Shown: one piece after another, positions 8,717 through 16,504 of the stretch
Position numbering within the stretch: the first letter of the stretch is position 1
How the letters are laid out: each line of letters begins with the position of its first letter
Assembly (NCBI RefSeq): GCF_900176115.1
Contig: NZ_FWWR01000009.1
Coordinates: 248,001-312,000, forward strand
Length of the DNA: 64,000 bases
Reading direction: 5' to 3'
Source: Peptoniphilus asaccharolyticus DSM 20463
GTDB taxonomy: Bacteria > Bacillota > Clostridia > Tissierellales > Peptoniphilaceae
Notes under the pieces: model-generated
Told to the model about the DNA's origin: nothing
Databases searched by the model: none
The model's input: the letters and a program-made list of their open reading frames with translations, nothing else
Program-made: the position numbers and the translations under genes

Positions 8717-9277
8717 ATGGTAGAAGTTATAAAATATGGATTTTATACTGTAAACTCCGATTACCTTGAATATCTAAATAAAGTAGATTCAGAAGTTTAT
8801 TACAACCCATCGTATAGAAACAGTATAAAACCATTTGTTGGAATTATTGTTGGTATAGATAATTATAATTATTTTATTCCAATTTCTTCTGCAAAGGAAA
8901 AACACAAAAAATGGAAGAATGTTTCTGATGAGCATTTTTTAATTTATGAAGTGATCGATAATAGTATTACTATAGATGGAGATATTTACAAATATTATTC
9001 TGATAAAGAAAAAATGCACATATTATCTATATTGGATATTAAGAAAATGATTCCTGTACCGGCTGATTGTTATGAAAGAATTGAATTTAATGAGCTTGAG
9101 GATATCAGATATAAAGACTTATTTCAAAAAGAATACGCTTTTTGTTTAAAGGTAAAAACAAAGGTCTTGATAAAGGTAGAAAAAATATACCAAAAGCAAA
9201 AGAAAACAGGAATTATAAGAAGAGCAAATTGCAATTTTTCAAAGTTAGAAAAGGCAATGTTGGATTGGAAGCAATAG
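8717..9277 (+). CDS. toxN: Type III toxin-antitoxin endoribonuclease, ToxN/AbiQ family
   Basis: 186 residues. Members of this family are endoribonucleases kept inactive by repeat RNA and released on phage infection or plasmid loss, stopping growth. Family landmarks are visible: an N-terminal GFYTVNSDYLEYL strand (about 8-20), KPFVGIIVGI (38-47), the F-IPISSAKEKHK motif (53-64, in the place of the TSPK-type catalytic motif of ToxN/AbiQ, here Ser57-Ser58-Ala59-Lys60), LDIKKMIPVP (about 113-122) and the C-terminal NCNFSKLEKAMLDW (171-184). The AGGAG site follows the antitoxin terminator directly. It lies between inverted IS30 copies, so the pair could both defend against phages and stabilise the conjugative element. 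The subfamily (ToxIN versus CptIN/TenpIN) is not settled. Confidence 0.9.
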   Translation: MVEVIKYGFYTVNSDYLEYLNKVDSEVYYNPSYRNSIKPFVGIIVGIDNYNYFIPISSAKEKHKKWKNVSDEHFLIYEVIDNSITIDGDIYKYYSDKEKMHILSILDIKKMIPVPADCYERIEFNELEDIRYKDLFQKEYAFCLKVKTKVLIKVEKIYQKQKKTGIIRRANCNFSKLEKAMLDWKQ

Positions 9278-9293
9278 AATAAAGGCAGTTAGA

Positions 9294-9329
9294 GCGATTT
9301 GAAAAGTAAAAAATTTCAATCGTTTTTTT
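9294..9329 (+). terminator. Terminator after toxN
   Basis: Stem GCGATTTGAAA (9294-9304, one bulge) with TTTCAATCG (9314-9322), then seven T (9323-9329). It closes the toxin-antitoxin transcript. Confidence 0.75.
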
Positions 9330-9471
9330 ATTGCAATAAAAAGATAGCGTAAATGACATTTTAAAGTTATCTTTTGCTTACAGAAATTAAAAAAATAGAA
9401 AGAAATAAAGTTTAATAAATAAATATATAAAAATTTAGTTCATTTTTATCACTATAATGAGGAGGGATAAA

Positions 9472-10839
9472 ATGCCAAGATATGATATAGTAGATTTAAG
9501 CAGAACAATCTATCTTGCAAAAGAAGAATTTAAGAAAGATATAAAAAAATATGAGGAATATTTAAAGGTATCAGGCAATAACTATAAGTATCCATATATA
9601 CATCAAATATCTATATACAATATGGATCCAAAAGCAACAGCCTGTGCAGAATTTGATTATTGGAAAAGTATAGGTAGAAGCGTTAAAAGAGGCGAAAAAG
9701 GAATACCACTTTTAGATATAGATAGTGGAAGGATAAAATATATCTTCGACATAAGGCAAACAGTAAGTATTAATCATAATATTTCTGAGGTAAAGTTATG
9801 GAAATATGATAGCAAAAAGCATTTAGACTTACTAGATGAACTGATAGATAAGTTTAAAGAAAAAGATAGTAAGCTTCTATTAAGCCAAGAAGATAAAATT
9901 GATGCCTTAGTAGAAAGTAATGTTAGAGGAAAATTCAATAAAATTTTAGAAAGTCTATCTGATGAAAGTTTAAAAAGCATTCAAAAGGTAGACCTTTTTA
10001 ATTTGTTAAAAGAATCCGTAAAAATTTCCATAAGCGAGAGAATGGAGGTCTCATATCGGCTAAAAGAAGAAAACTTATCTTTACTATCTAAAATATCAAG
10101 TTCGGACATAGACAAAGTATTAAGTATAAGCTCTAACATAAGTAAAGATATCTTACTTGATTTAGGAAGGGAAATAAAAAGATTAGAAATTTTAGAGAAA
10201 ATTCAAGAAAGAAAAGATTTGGAGCAGACAAAAGAGCTTAAGGAGCGTTATAATAAATTAAGTTCTGATATAAACGGTGAAATAAATTTTAAAGGAGGCT
10301 TGGAAGATGAAAGAGAAATTAACATTGGCAGGCAAGGAATACCTCATGGAGGAGGGGATTTACACACCAATCGTCAAGGAGAATTCCTTCGAGAGACAGG
10401 GAGGGACATACAAGATGGAAGAATTGGAGGAAGGCATGGAAGTCCTAATACCCAATATGGCAATTCCCAAGGAAATAGATTTAAAGAAACTCAACAGATG
10501 GGGAAGGATGAGATTGAACTTTCTCAAGGAGAACAAAGAAGAGGATTATCAGATAATGTATTTGCAAGGGATATTGATGGATCATCTTCTATCAAAGGAA
10601 AAAGAGATAGAGGACTTTATCACGAGGGAAGAAGTCAAAATGATGGAAACTTGGGGGCTGACAGAAGAACTGAAAGAAGAGGACTATCTGAAATATCTGA
10701 GATTGAAGAAGAACATGGATATGACCCTGCAAGAAATAGGGGAAAGGGAGATAATCTTAATCTAAAAAATGAGGAAGTAGAGTCTACTTCCTTTTTTTCT
10801 GCTGACGAATTGTCAAATCAAATGCAACACCTATGGTAA
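9472..10839 (+). CDS. N-terminal fragment of large ICE helicase/methylase-type protein, truncated by IS30
   Basis: The ATG at 9472 is chosen because AGGAGGG (9460-9466) lies 5 nt before it; an in-frame ATG at 9457 overlaps that site. The start MPRYDIVDLSRTIYLAKEEF and a following QISIYNMDPKATACAEF-like region match the N-terminal module of the 2,000-3,000-residue DNA helicase/methyltransferase proteins encoded after topB in CTn4-like elements. The C-terminal half is a Gly/Arg/Asp-rich linker (about residues 280-440) like those proteins have before their catalytic domains. The frame runs into the IS30 end at 10804 and stops at 10839, so all catalytic domains are missing. The fragment is 455 residues and probably has no transfer function. 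Confidence 0.75.
   Translation: MPRYDIVDLSRTIYLAKEEFKKDIKKYEEYLKVSGNNYKYPYIHQISIYNMDPKATACAEFDYWKSIGRSVKRGEKGIPLLDIDSGRIKYIFDIRQTVSINHNISEVKLWKYDSKKHLDLLDELIDKFKEKDSKLLLSQEDKIDALVESNVRGKFNKILESLSDESLKSIQKVDLFNLLKESVKISISERMEVSYRLKEENLSLLSKISSSDIDKVLSISSNISKDILLDLGREIKRLEILEKIQERKDLEQTKELKERYNKLSSDINGEINFKGGLEDEREINIGRQGIPHGGGDLHTNRQGEFLRETGRDIQDGRIGGRHGSPNTQYGNSQGNRFKETQQMGKDEIELSQGEQRRGLSDNVFARDIDGSSSIKGKRDRGLYHEGRSQNDGNLGADRRTERRGLSEISEIEEEHGYDPARNRGKGDNLNLKNEEVESTSFFSADELSNQMQHLW
10307..10765 (+). CDS. tnpV: TnpV family transposon-encoded protein, overprinted on the helicase gene
   Basis: 152 residues read one frame off from the helicase fragment that covers the whole interval. It carries the TnpV pattern: GGTYKMEE (about 32-39), LIPNMAIP (47-54), RWGRMRLNFLKEN (64-76), YLQGILMDHL (84-93) and GLTEELKEEDYLKYLRLKKNM (116-136). 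AAAGGAGG at 10291-10298 with an 8-nt spacer to the ATG gives a strong independent ribosome binding site. TnpV is known from Tn4451-type mobilisable elements; its function is unclear, and an accessory role in recombination is speculation. The gene is complete because the IS30 copy begins 38 bp after its stop. Both frames look family-like, so this is probably a true double-coding region. Confidence 0.65.
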   Translation: MKEKLTLAGKEYLMEEGIYTPIVKENSFERQGGTYKMEELEEGMEVLIPNMAIPKEIDLKKLNRWGRMRLNFLKENKEEDYQIMYLQGILMDHLLSKEKEIEDFITREEVKMMETWGLTEELKEEDYLKYLRLKKNMDMTLQEIGEREIILI

Positions 10840-11920
10840 GAGACCAAAAAGTTCTTCTTTAGGTGTTTTATATTTTATACATTTCTAGGTCTATTATTCA
10901 TTAAACTTAAGTTATAATTTAATTCATCAATATTCACTTCTGATAAATCCATACCCTTAGGATAAAACTCCCTCAAAAGTCCGTTACTATTTTCATTTGT
11001 ACCTTTTTGCCATGCACAATAGGGATCACAAAAATAAGTTTTGCATCCTAATTCTTTTTCTATTTTCTCAAATTCTGAAAATTCTTTACCTCTATCAAAG
11101 GTTATTGTTTTTACTAATTCTTTTGGATAATCTTTTAATGCATTTATTATTGCTGGTGTTACGCTTTCCGACTTTCTATTTTCAACTAGGATTGCTATAT
11201 AATATCTAGATTTTCTTTCTGCTAAAGTTACGAAACAACATCTACTTTTCCTTTTATGATCTAATCTGCCTGATTCCACTGTATCTGCTTCCCAGTGGCC
11301 TAATTCTTGCCTTCTGTATATCTCTTTAGGTCTTTTCTTAATTGTTCTACCTTTATCATTGAATTTTCCTCTTTTTTCTTGCTGGCCTTTTAAATTTAGC
11401 TTTTCTTCTCAAATTTTTCATACTAGTTTTTGGTCAGCTTTTTGGCGTGTATCATTCTATATATCGTTGATGTAGATGGTAATTCATGAATCTCATTTGT
11501 GTTTCTATTTGATATTTGTTCAGGGGACCAATGTTCGTTAATCTTTACAGTTAAATAATCAATAACATCTTTAGAAAATTTACTTTTCTATGGCAGTCTT
11601 TTCTTCTATCAATATATTTATCATTTGCCTTTATCGGAAAGTACTTAGTGTAACTTCCCCTACTAACTTTTATCTTAGATGAATTTCTTTTAATTTCTCT
11701 AGATATTGTACTAGGTGACCTTTTAAGTGCTTGTGCAATTTTCCTTATACTCATTCCTAAATTTAAAAATTGGTAAATACAAGATCTTTCTTCTATGGTA
11801 AGATGGTTATAGCTCATAGTTAATCACTCCTTTTAATATGTTTTGTTTGGTCACTTACATATTAACACAGCTGATTAGCTATGAGTTTATTTATGTTGCA
11901 CTTGTTATGATAAATTATCT
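10804..11920 (-). mobile_element. IS30-family insertion sequence, right copy (inverted)
   Basis: A 1,117-bp inverted near-copy of 7327-8443 with the same imperfect terminal inverted repeats. Its right end faces inward and cuts the helicase gene; its left end faces the queD leader. The inverted pair gives a composite-transposon layout around the toxin-antitoxin locus and the helicase fragment (7327-11920). Confidence 0.85.
10831..11817 (-). pseudogene. IS30 family transposase, frameshifted
   Basis: Same transposase as in the left copy, read from ATG at 11817 to the TAG at 10831-10833. It has its own set of indels: one T missing in the run at 11584-11587, one extra base at about 11434, one extra T in the run at 11372-11377 and one base missing at 10882-10884. 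The left copy is correct at all four sites and wrong at two others, so the two copies together define an intact parent of about 328 residues. Most changes lie in homopolymers, so sequencing error cannot be excluded. Confidence 0.8.
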
Positions 11921-11927
11921 GCATAAA

Positions 11928-11962
11928 AATATCTGTTAGAGATTTACTCCCCAACAGATATT
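11928..11962 (+). other. Hairpin in the queD leader
   Basis: A perfect 10-bp inverted repeat AATATCTGTT (11928-11937) / AACAGATATT (11953-11962) with a 15-nt loop containing CTCCCC. No T-run follows, so it is not a plain terminator. It begins 8 bp after the IS30 end and 37 bp before queD. A regulatory role is possible, but it does not match the preQ1-I riboswitch consensus well. Confidence 0.4.
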
Positions 11963-11998
11963 ATAGAGCCTAAAAATATAATAAAAACTGAGGTAATT

Positions 11999-12334
11999 GT
12001 GATGTTTAAGATAAAGAAAACTTTGGAGATTAGTGCTGCACATAAATTGAATTTAAACTATGAAAGTAAATGTCAAAATTTACATGGACATAATTGGATA
12101 ATAACAATTTATTGCAAATCAGAAGAATTAGATGAAAATGGAATGGTATATGATTTTACTCATATAAAAAATAAAATTCACAAGAGATTAGATCATACTT
12201 ATATAAATGATATTATCCCTTATAATCCAACTGCAGAAAATATAGCAAAGTGGATAGCAGAAGAGATAGGTGAAAAATGTTATATGGTGGAAGTTCAAGA
12301 AAGTGAAGGAAATGTAGCTATATATGAAGTATGA
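11999..12334 (+). CDS. queD: 6-carboxy-5,6,7,8-tetrahydropterin synthase
   Basis: Converts 7,8-dihydroneopterin triphosphate to 6-carboxytetrahydropterin, the first step specific to queuosine/preQ0 synthesis. 111 residues from GTG 11999; an ATG directly after it at 12002 is equally possible with the GAGG site at 11990-11993. Zinc ligands His15, His29 and His31 (AAHKLN and LHGHNW) and the catalytic Cys25 are present, and the PTAENIAKWI region is typical. It overlaps queE by 11 nt, so the two are coupled. The IS30 end lies only 78 bp upstream, so the native promoter may have been replaced. Confidence 0.93.
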   Translation: MMFKIKKTLEISAAHKLNLNYESKCQNLHGHNWIITIYCKSEELDENGMVYDFTHIKNKIHKRLDHTYINDIIPYNPTAENIAKWIAEEIGEKCYMVEVQESEGNVAIYEV

Positions 12335-12956
12335 TATAAATGAAATTTTTTATAGCATAGATGGCGAAGGACCTAATAGTGGGAAGTTAAGTGTATTTAT
12401 AAGACTTAATTACTGTAACTTACGATGTGTGTATTGTGACACAGGTTATGCACTTGGTAGAAAAGATAATTTTTATACTTTAGAAGAAATAGTTGAGCAA
12501 GTGGAATCTTATGGAATTAAGAGTGTAACTATAACTGGGGGAGAACCATTAGAACATGATTTAAAACCTCTTATAAGTCGTCTATTAAGTTTAGAATATG
12601 AAATTGATATAGAGACCAATGGTAGCTTAGATATAAGAAAATACTTGCTTGAAAATGTAAATATAATACTTGATATTAAAACACCATCATCTAAGATGGA
12701 AAAGTTTAATCTCTATGAAAATCTGTCTAAACTTAGACCTAATGATGTAGTTAAATTTGTGGCTAGTGAGAATGATATGGACTTTGTTTTAAATATTATT
12801 CAAAAGTATTATACGAGTGCTAAAATTTTTATTTCACCTATCTATGGCTGTAATATAGACAAAATAGTTGAATATATTAAAGAACATAGATTGGAAGTTA
12901 GACTACAGTTACAAATTCACAAGTATATATGGGACCCTAATATGAAAGGTGTATAG
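12324..12956 (+). CDS. queE: 7-carboxy-7-deazaguanine synthase (radical SAM)
   Basis: Radical-SAM enzyme that converts 6-carboxytetrahydropterin to 7-carboxy-7-deazaguanine. Cys31, Cys35 and Cys38 form the CX3CX2C cluster motif (CNLRCVYC), and GGEP at 72-75 is the SAM-binding motif. FYSIDGEGPNSG at the N terminus is the usual QueE substrate region. 210 residues, normal for the compact Firmicute form. QueC and QueF genes are not in the window, so the pathway is completed elsewhere or ends differently. Confidence 0.95.
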   Translation: MKYDINEIFYSIDGEGPNSGKLSVFIRLNYCNLRCVYCDTGYALGRKDNFYTLEEIVEQVESYGIKSVTITGGEPLEHDLKPLISRLLSLEYEIDIETNGSLDIRKYLLENVNIILDIKTPSSKMEKFNLYENLSKLRPNDVVKFVASENDMDFVLNIIQKYYTSAKIFISPIYGCNIDKIVEYIKEHRLEVRLQLQIHKYIWDPNMKGV

Positions 12957-12972
12957 ATAAAGGAGTTATAAA

Positions 12973-13341
12973 ATGAAAACTTTGCATACAATGATAAGAG
13001 TAAAAGATTTGGAAAAATCTTTAGAGTTTTACAAAAATGCCTTAGGTTATGAAGAAAGTAGAGTTAGAGATTTTCCAGAATATAAATTTACTTTGGTATA
13101 TTTAAAATTACCAGGTGATGATCAAGAACTTGAACTGACATATAACTATGGAAATGGGGAATATGATCTAGGTAATGGGTATGGTCATATAGCTCTTGGA
13201 TGTGAGAATTTTATTGAACTACATGAGCGCTTAAGAAATGAAGGATATGATGTAACCGAGTTAAAAGGACTTACAGATACAGCTAATTACTTTTTTGTGA
13301 AGGATCCTGATGGATATAAAATTGAAATTATTAAGTGTTAA
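12973..13341 (+). CDS. gloA: VOC family protein, glyoxalase I-like
   Basis: 122-residue single vicinal-oxygen-chelate domain with the metal ligands of prokaryotic glyoxalase I in place: His5, Glu54 (in ELELTYN), His72 (GYGHIAL) and Glu118. KDPDGYKIEII near the C terminus is characteristic. Isomerisation of a methylglyoxal thiol adduct is the likely reaction, but anaerobic Firmicutes often lack glutathione, so the thiol cofactor is unknown. It starts 16 nt after queE with an AAAGGAG site, so it is in the same transcript. A strong terminator follows. Confidence 0.85.
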   Translation: MKTLHTMIRVKDLEKSLEFYKNALGYEESRVRDFPEYKFTLVYLKLPGDDQELELTYNYGNGEYDLGNGYGHIALGCENFIELHERLRNEGYDVTELKGLTDTANYFFVKDPDGYKIEIIKC

Positions 13342-13345
13342 ATAG

Positions 13346-13379
13346 AAAGAGAAGGATTGAATTTATCCTTCTCTTTTTT
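13346..13379 (+). terminator. Terminator after the queDE-glyoxalase operon
   Basis: Stem AGAGAAGGAT (13348-13357) / ATCCTTCTCT (13365-13374), loop TGAATTT, then a T-run to 13379. The A-rich left flank could also end the converging tmcAL transcript on the minus strand. Confidence 0.85.
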
Positions 13380-13391
13380 AATATAATCGTG

Positions 13392-14549
13392 CTACATTTT
13401 TATAAATGGATTATTTTTAAAATCTTGATTTAGCGGAGCTCCAGACATCATATTATAAGTATTTGTAATCAAAATTTCCTTTTTTATAATTTCTTTTGTA
13501 AATTCAGACAAGTTAGCTGTTTCTGAAAATTTTGTGATGTAATTAATATTATTATTTTTTATCTTATTTAGGATAGTGGTTCCTTTTGCATTTACAGCCA
13601 GTACTCTGATATAAGAATTATATAGAGACTCTAAAATAAATTCTCTTTTTAAATCAAATGTTATCTGAATTAAAAGTCTTCTTATTCTTGACTTAGTATA
13701 TCTTTTGGTTGATATAGCATCTATATAATCATCGTAATCAGTTATATCTAAGTTGTCATACAATCTATTTTCTAAACCAAGTTCATAATCCATATAATCT
13801 GAGAAATTTATATTTCCAAGCATCAATTTGTATTTAAAGATTTTAAAGAACTCATGTGAGGTATTTATATAATTGTTTTTTAACTCTAAGTAAGTATTCT
13901 CAGGAACTAAACTTTTTAACTTATCGAATTTCTCTTCGTAACATAATTTTCTGATTGTGCTTGCAGATGCGAATCCATCAACTATTAAATCAGAAGAGTG
14001 TTCAACCTTTTTACGTGGAATTGAAAATGGTTTTATATTTGAATTGAATTTATTCAGAGCTTTTACATATTCAATGGCCAATATGTTGTTTGGTTTATTC
14101 ATTATGAGCAACTCTTCTTCTGAAATGTTTGGATAGGAAAGTTGTTTTGCCTGTATAAATGAATATCCTTTTGATAAATTAATGGCTAGTAAATTTTTAT
14201 CAATGGTTTTAGTCTTATCTACTAGATTAATTATGGATTGCAGAGTATCTTCTGCACCAAAGCACAAATTATCTATAGCTCCAAGACTATTTAGAATAGA
14301 TACTGCTCCTTCTGAAAAAATTTGAGCATTTGATGTGCAATATACTGCAGGAAGTTCTAAGACCAAATCTGCACCATTTTCTATGGCGAGCCTTGCTCTT
14401 GTAAATTTATTTAGTATTGCAGGAGTGCCTCTTTGAGTGAAGGATGAGCTCATTATAATGACTGTATAATCAGAATTTATTGAATTTATTTGGTGTAGAT
14501 GCCCATTATGAAATGGGTTATATTCAGCTATGATTGCATTTATAGACAT
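13392..14549 (-). CDS. tmcAL: tRNA(Met) cytidine acetate ligase
   Basis: 385 residues, the usual length of TmcAL (YlbM). The enzyme uses ATP and acetate to make acetyl-adenylate and forms N4-acetylcytidine at the wobble position of elongator tRNA-Met. The nucleotidyltransferase motif EYNPFHNGHLHQI (residues 9-21, with His14 and His17) and the SSSFTQRGTPAILNKFTRA region are clear. It is divergent from ackA with about 100 bp between the starts, which is an attractive pairing because both enzymes handle acetyl groups and acetate, though that link is only inference. Confidence 0.9.
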   Translation of the reverse strand: MSINAIIAEYNPFHNGHLHQINSINSDYTVIIMSSSFTQRGTPAILNKFTRARLAIENGADLVLELPAVYCTSNAQIFSEGAVSILNSLGAIDNLCFGAEDTLQSIINLVDKTKTIDKNLLAINLSKGYSFIQAKQLSYPNISEEELLIMNKPNNILAIEYVKALNKFNSNIKPFSIPRKKVEHSSDLIVDGFASASTIRKLCYEEKFDKLKSLVPENTYLELKNNYINTSHEFFKIFKYKLMLGNINFSDYMDYELGLENRLYDNLDITDYDDYIDAISTKRYTKSRIRRLLIQITFDLKREFILESLYNSYIRVLAVNAKGTTILNKIKNNNINYITKFSETANLSEFTKEIIKKEILITNTYNMMSGAPLNQDFKNNPFIKM

Positions 14550-14649
14550 AAATTTGACCTTTCTTTAATAAGTATCGTCAGAATCTTTTAATCTATGATA
14601 TAATAAATTGAGTCAAATGTACAAAGATATTATATTTCAGGAGGAAAAA

Positions 14650-15852
14650 ATGAAAATCTTAGTAATAAATTGTGGATCATCTTCATTAAAGTATCAATTA
14701 ATTGATATGGATGGAGAAAAATTAATGGCAAAAGGTCTTGTAGAAAGAATTGGTATCGAAGGTTCTAGAGTTAAACATGAGACAATAGGTAAAGACAAAG
14801 AAGTTATAGAACAACCATTAAAAGATCACAAAGATGCTCTTAAAATTGTTATGGATGCAATAATTAATGAAAACTATGGAGCTATAAAATCATTAGACGA
14901 AATTGGAGCAGTTGGACACAGAGTAGTACACGGTGGAGAAGACTTTGCAGAATCTGTAGTTATAACTGATGAAGTTATAAAAGCTATAGAAGCTAATGTT
15001 GAGGTAGCGCCTCTTCACAATCCTCCAAATATAATGGGAATTGAAGCGGTATCTGCATTACTTCCAGAAGTTAAACAAGTAGCTGTTTTTGATACAGCAT
15101 TCCATCAAACAATGCCAGCTAAAAACTATATATATGCTATTCCTTATGAAAATTATGAAACATATAAAATTAGAAGATATGGTTTCCACGGAACTTCTCA
15201 TAAATATGTAACTCAAAGAGCTGCAGAAATGTTAGGAAAGAGCGTTGATGAAATAAACTTAATCACTTGCCATCTTGGTAACGGAGCTAGTATTACAGCG
15301 GTAAAGAATGGTAAGAGCTATGATACAACTATGGGATTCACACCACTTGAAGGACTTCCAATGGGAACAAGAAGTGGTAATATAGACCCTGCTATAGAAA
15401 CTTTCTTAATGACTAAGAAAAATCTTTCAGTTGCAGAAATTGACAATCTTTTAAATAAGCAATCAGGAGTTCTTGGAATTAGTGGAGTTTCTTCAGACTT
15501 TAGAGATATAGAAGAAGCAGCTGATTCAGGAAATGAAAGAGCTAAATTAGCACTTGAAATATACGAAACAAGTGTTGCTAAATTTATAGCATCTTATATG
15601 AGCCATTTTGATTCATTAGAAAGCATAGACGGAATAGTGTTTACAGCAGGTCTTGGAGAAAATTCTCCAGAAACTAGAGAACATGTTTCTGAAAAATTAG
15701 CAGTTTTCGGAGTCGAAATAGACAAGAAAGAAAATAAGATGAGAGGGGAAGAAAAAATAGTTTCTACTCTAAACTCTAAAATTAGAGTAATAGCGATCCC
15801 AACAAATGAAGAACTTATGATAGCAAGAGATACTGAAGCTCTTGTAAAATAA
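14650..15852 (+). CDS. ackA: Acetate kinase
   Basis: Interconverts acetyl phosphate + ADP with acetate + ATP, the main energy-conserving step of acetogenic fermentation. The ATG at 14650 follows CAGGAGG (14639-14645) and gives 400 residues, the family length; an upstream in-frame ATG at 14608 lacks a site. Signatures [16 protein letters not shown] (1-16), the [15 protein letters not shown] and [10 protein letters not shown] motifs and the ATP-binding GNGASITA and PMGTRSG regions are intact. No pta gene is adjacent. A TATAAT at 14599-14604 is a plausible -10. Confidence 0.97.
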   Translation: MKILVINCGSSSLKYQLIDMDGEKLMAKGLVERIGIEGSRVKHETIGKDKEVIEQPLKDHKDALKIVMDAIINENYGAIKSLDEIGAVGHRVVHGGEDFAESVVITDEVIKAIEANVEVAPLHNPPNIMGIEAVSALLPEVKQVAVFDTAFHQTMPAKNYIYAIPYENYETYKIRRYGFHGTSHKYVTQRAAEMLGKSVDEINLITCHLGNGASITAVKNGKSYDTTMGFTPLEGLPMGTRSGNIDPAIETFLMTKKNLSVAEIDNLLNKQSGVLGISGVSSDFRDIEEAADSGNERAKLALEIYETSVAKFIASYMSHFDSLESIDGIVFTAGLGENSPETREHVSEKLAVFGVEIDKKENKMRGEEKIVSTLNSKIRVIAIPTNEELMIARDTEALVK

Positions 15853-15921
15853 GTAGGATAAATTACTTTAAAAAAGAATAATTTATTTAGATTTTATGTG
15901 TAATTATCAATGATTTGGTCT

Positions 15922-15959
15922 AAATTAGTCTTGACTAAATTGGATTTTCAAGATATAAT
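15922..15959 (+). promoter_or_regulatory. Promoter of yceD-rpmF with overlapping palindrome
   Basis: TTGACT at 15931-15936, a 17-bp spacer and TATAAT at 15954-15959 form a near-consensus sigma-A promoter. The -35 is embedded in an inverted repeat TTAGTC-TT-GACTAA (15925-15938; 9-bp arms with one mismatch from 15922 to 15941), a good position for a repressor. In many Firmicutes this region is linked to the FapR/fatty-acid regulon, but the site is shorter than a FapR box. Confidence 0.7.
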
Positions 15960-15986
15960 TACCTGTATGAAATTTTGAGGTGATTT

Positions 15987-16502
15987 ATGAGGCTTAATTT
16001 AAAAGATTTTCTCAAAAGTCCGGATCAAAATTTAAACTTTGAAGGGCAAATAGAAAAAAACGAAACAGAATATGTCATAGATGGTTTAAATATAAATTTT
16101 CCGATAGGTTATAGGGGAATAGTGACTAAGCTGGGAGATAATTTAAAATTAGATCTTAACGTTAGTTATTCATTTGATACCAATTGTGACAGATGCCTAA
16201 AACCAATGAAAGAAATTATGGATTCAAGTCTTGAAGCTTATTCATTTGAAGAAAACTTTATAGACGAATCTGATTCACAGTCTTTTCAAGTTGAAAATGA
16301 CGAAATATATTTGGATGACTTAGTTATTTCCCAAGTTATAACTTCGATTCCTTTAAAGAGCCTATGTAAAGAGGATTGTAAAGGACTGTGTCCAAATTGT
16401 GGAGTAGATCTAAATGAACATCAATGCGATTGTTCGCAAGATGAACAGATAGATTTAAGATTTGAAAAACTGCTAAATTTATTTAATGATGAGGAGGTGT
16501 AA
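15987..16502 (+). CDS. yceD: YceD family protein (DUF177), 23S rRNA accumulation protein
   Basis: 171 residues of the DUF177/YceD family, linked to 23S rRNA accumulation or processing and almost always encoded next to rpmF, as here. It has the central YDRCL-like pair CDRCLKPM (about 70-77) and the C-terminal cysteine cluster CKEDCKGLCPNCGVDLN that marks Firmicute members. It starts at an ATG preceded by GAGGTG. rpmF begins 2 nt after the stop, so the two genes form one unit. Confidence 0.88.
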   Translation: MRLNLKDFLKSPDQNLNFEGQIEKNETEYVIDGLNINFPIGYRGIVTKLGDNLKLDLNVSYSFDTNCDRCLKPMKEIMDSSLEAYSFEENFIDESDSQSFQVENDEIYLDDLVISQVITSIPLKSLCKEDCKGLCPNCGVDLNEHQCDCSQDEQIDLRFEKLLNLFNDEEV

Positions 16503-16504
16503 AA

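Noticed and set aside
11928-11998. preQ1-I riboswitch before queDE
   Set aside because: The stem is longer than in class I and the A-rich tail with the pairing CUAA element is missing, so only a hairpin is reported.
15853-15920. Terminator after ackA
   Set aside because: A weak AT-only stem without a T-run; not convincing.
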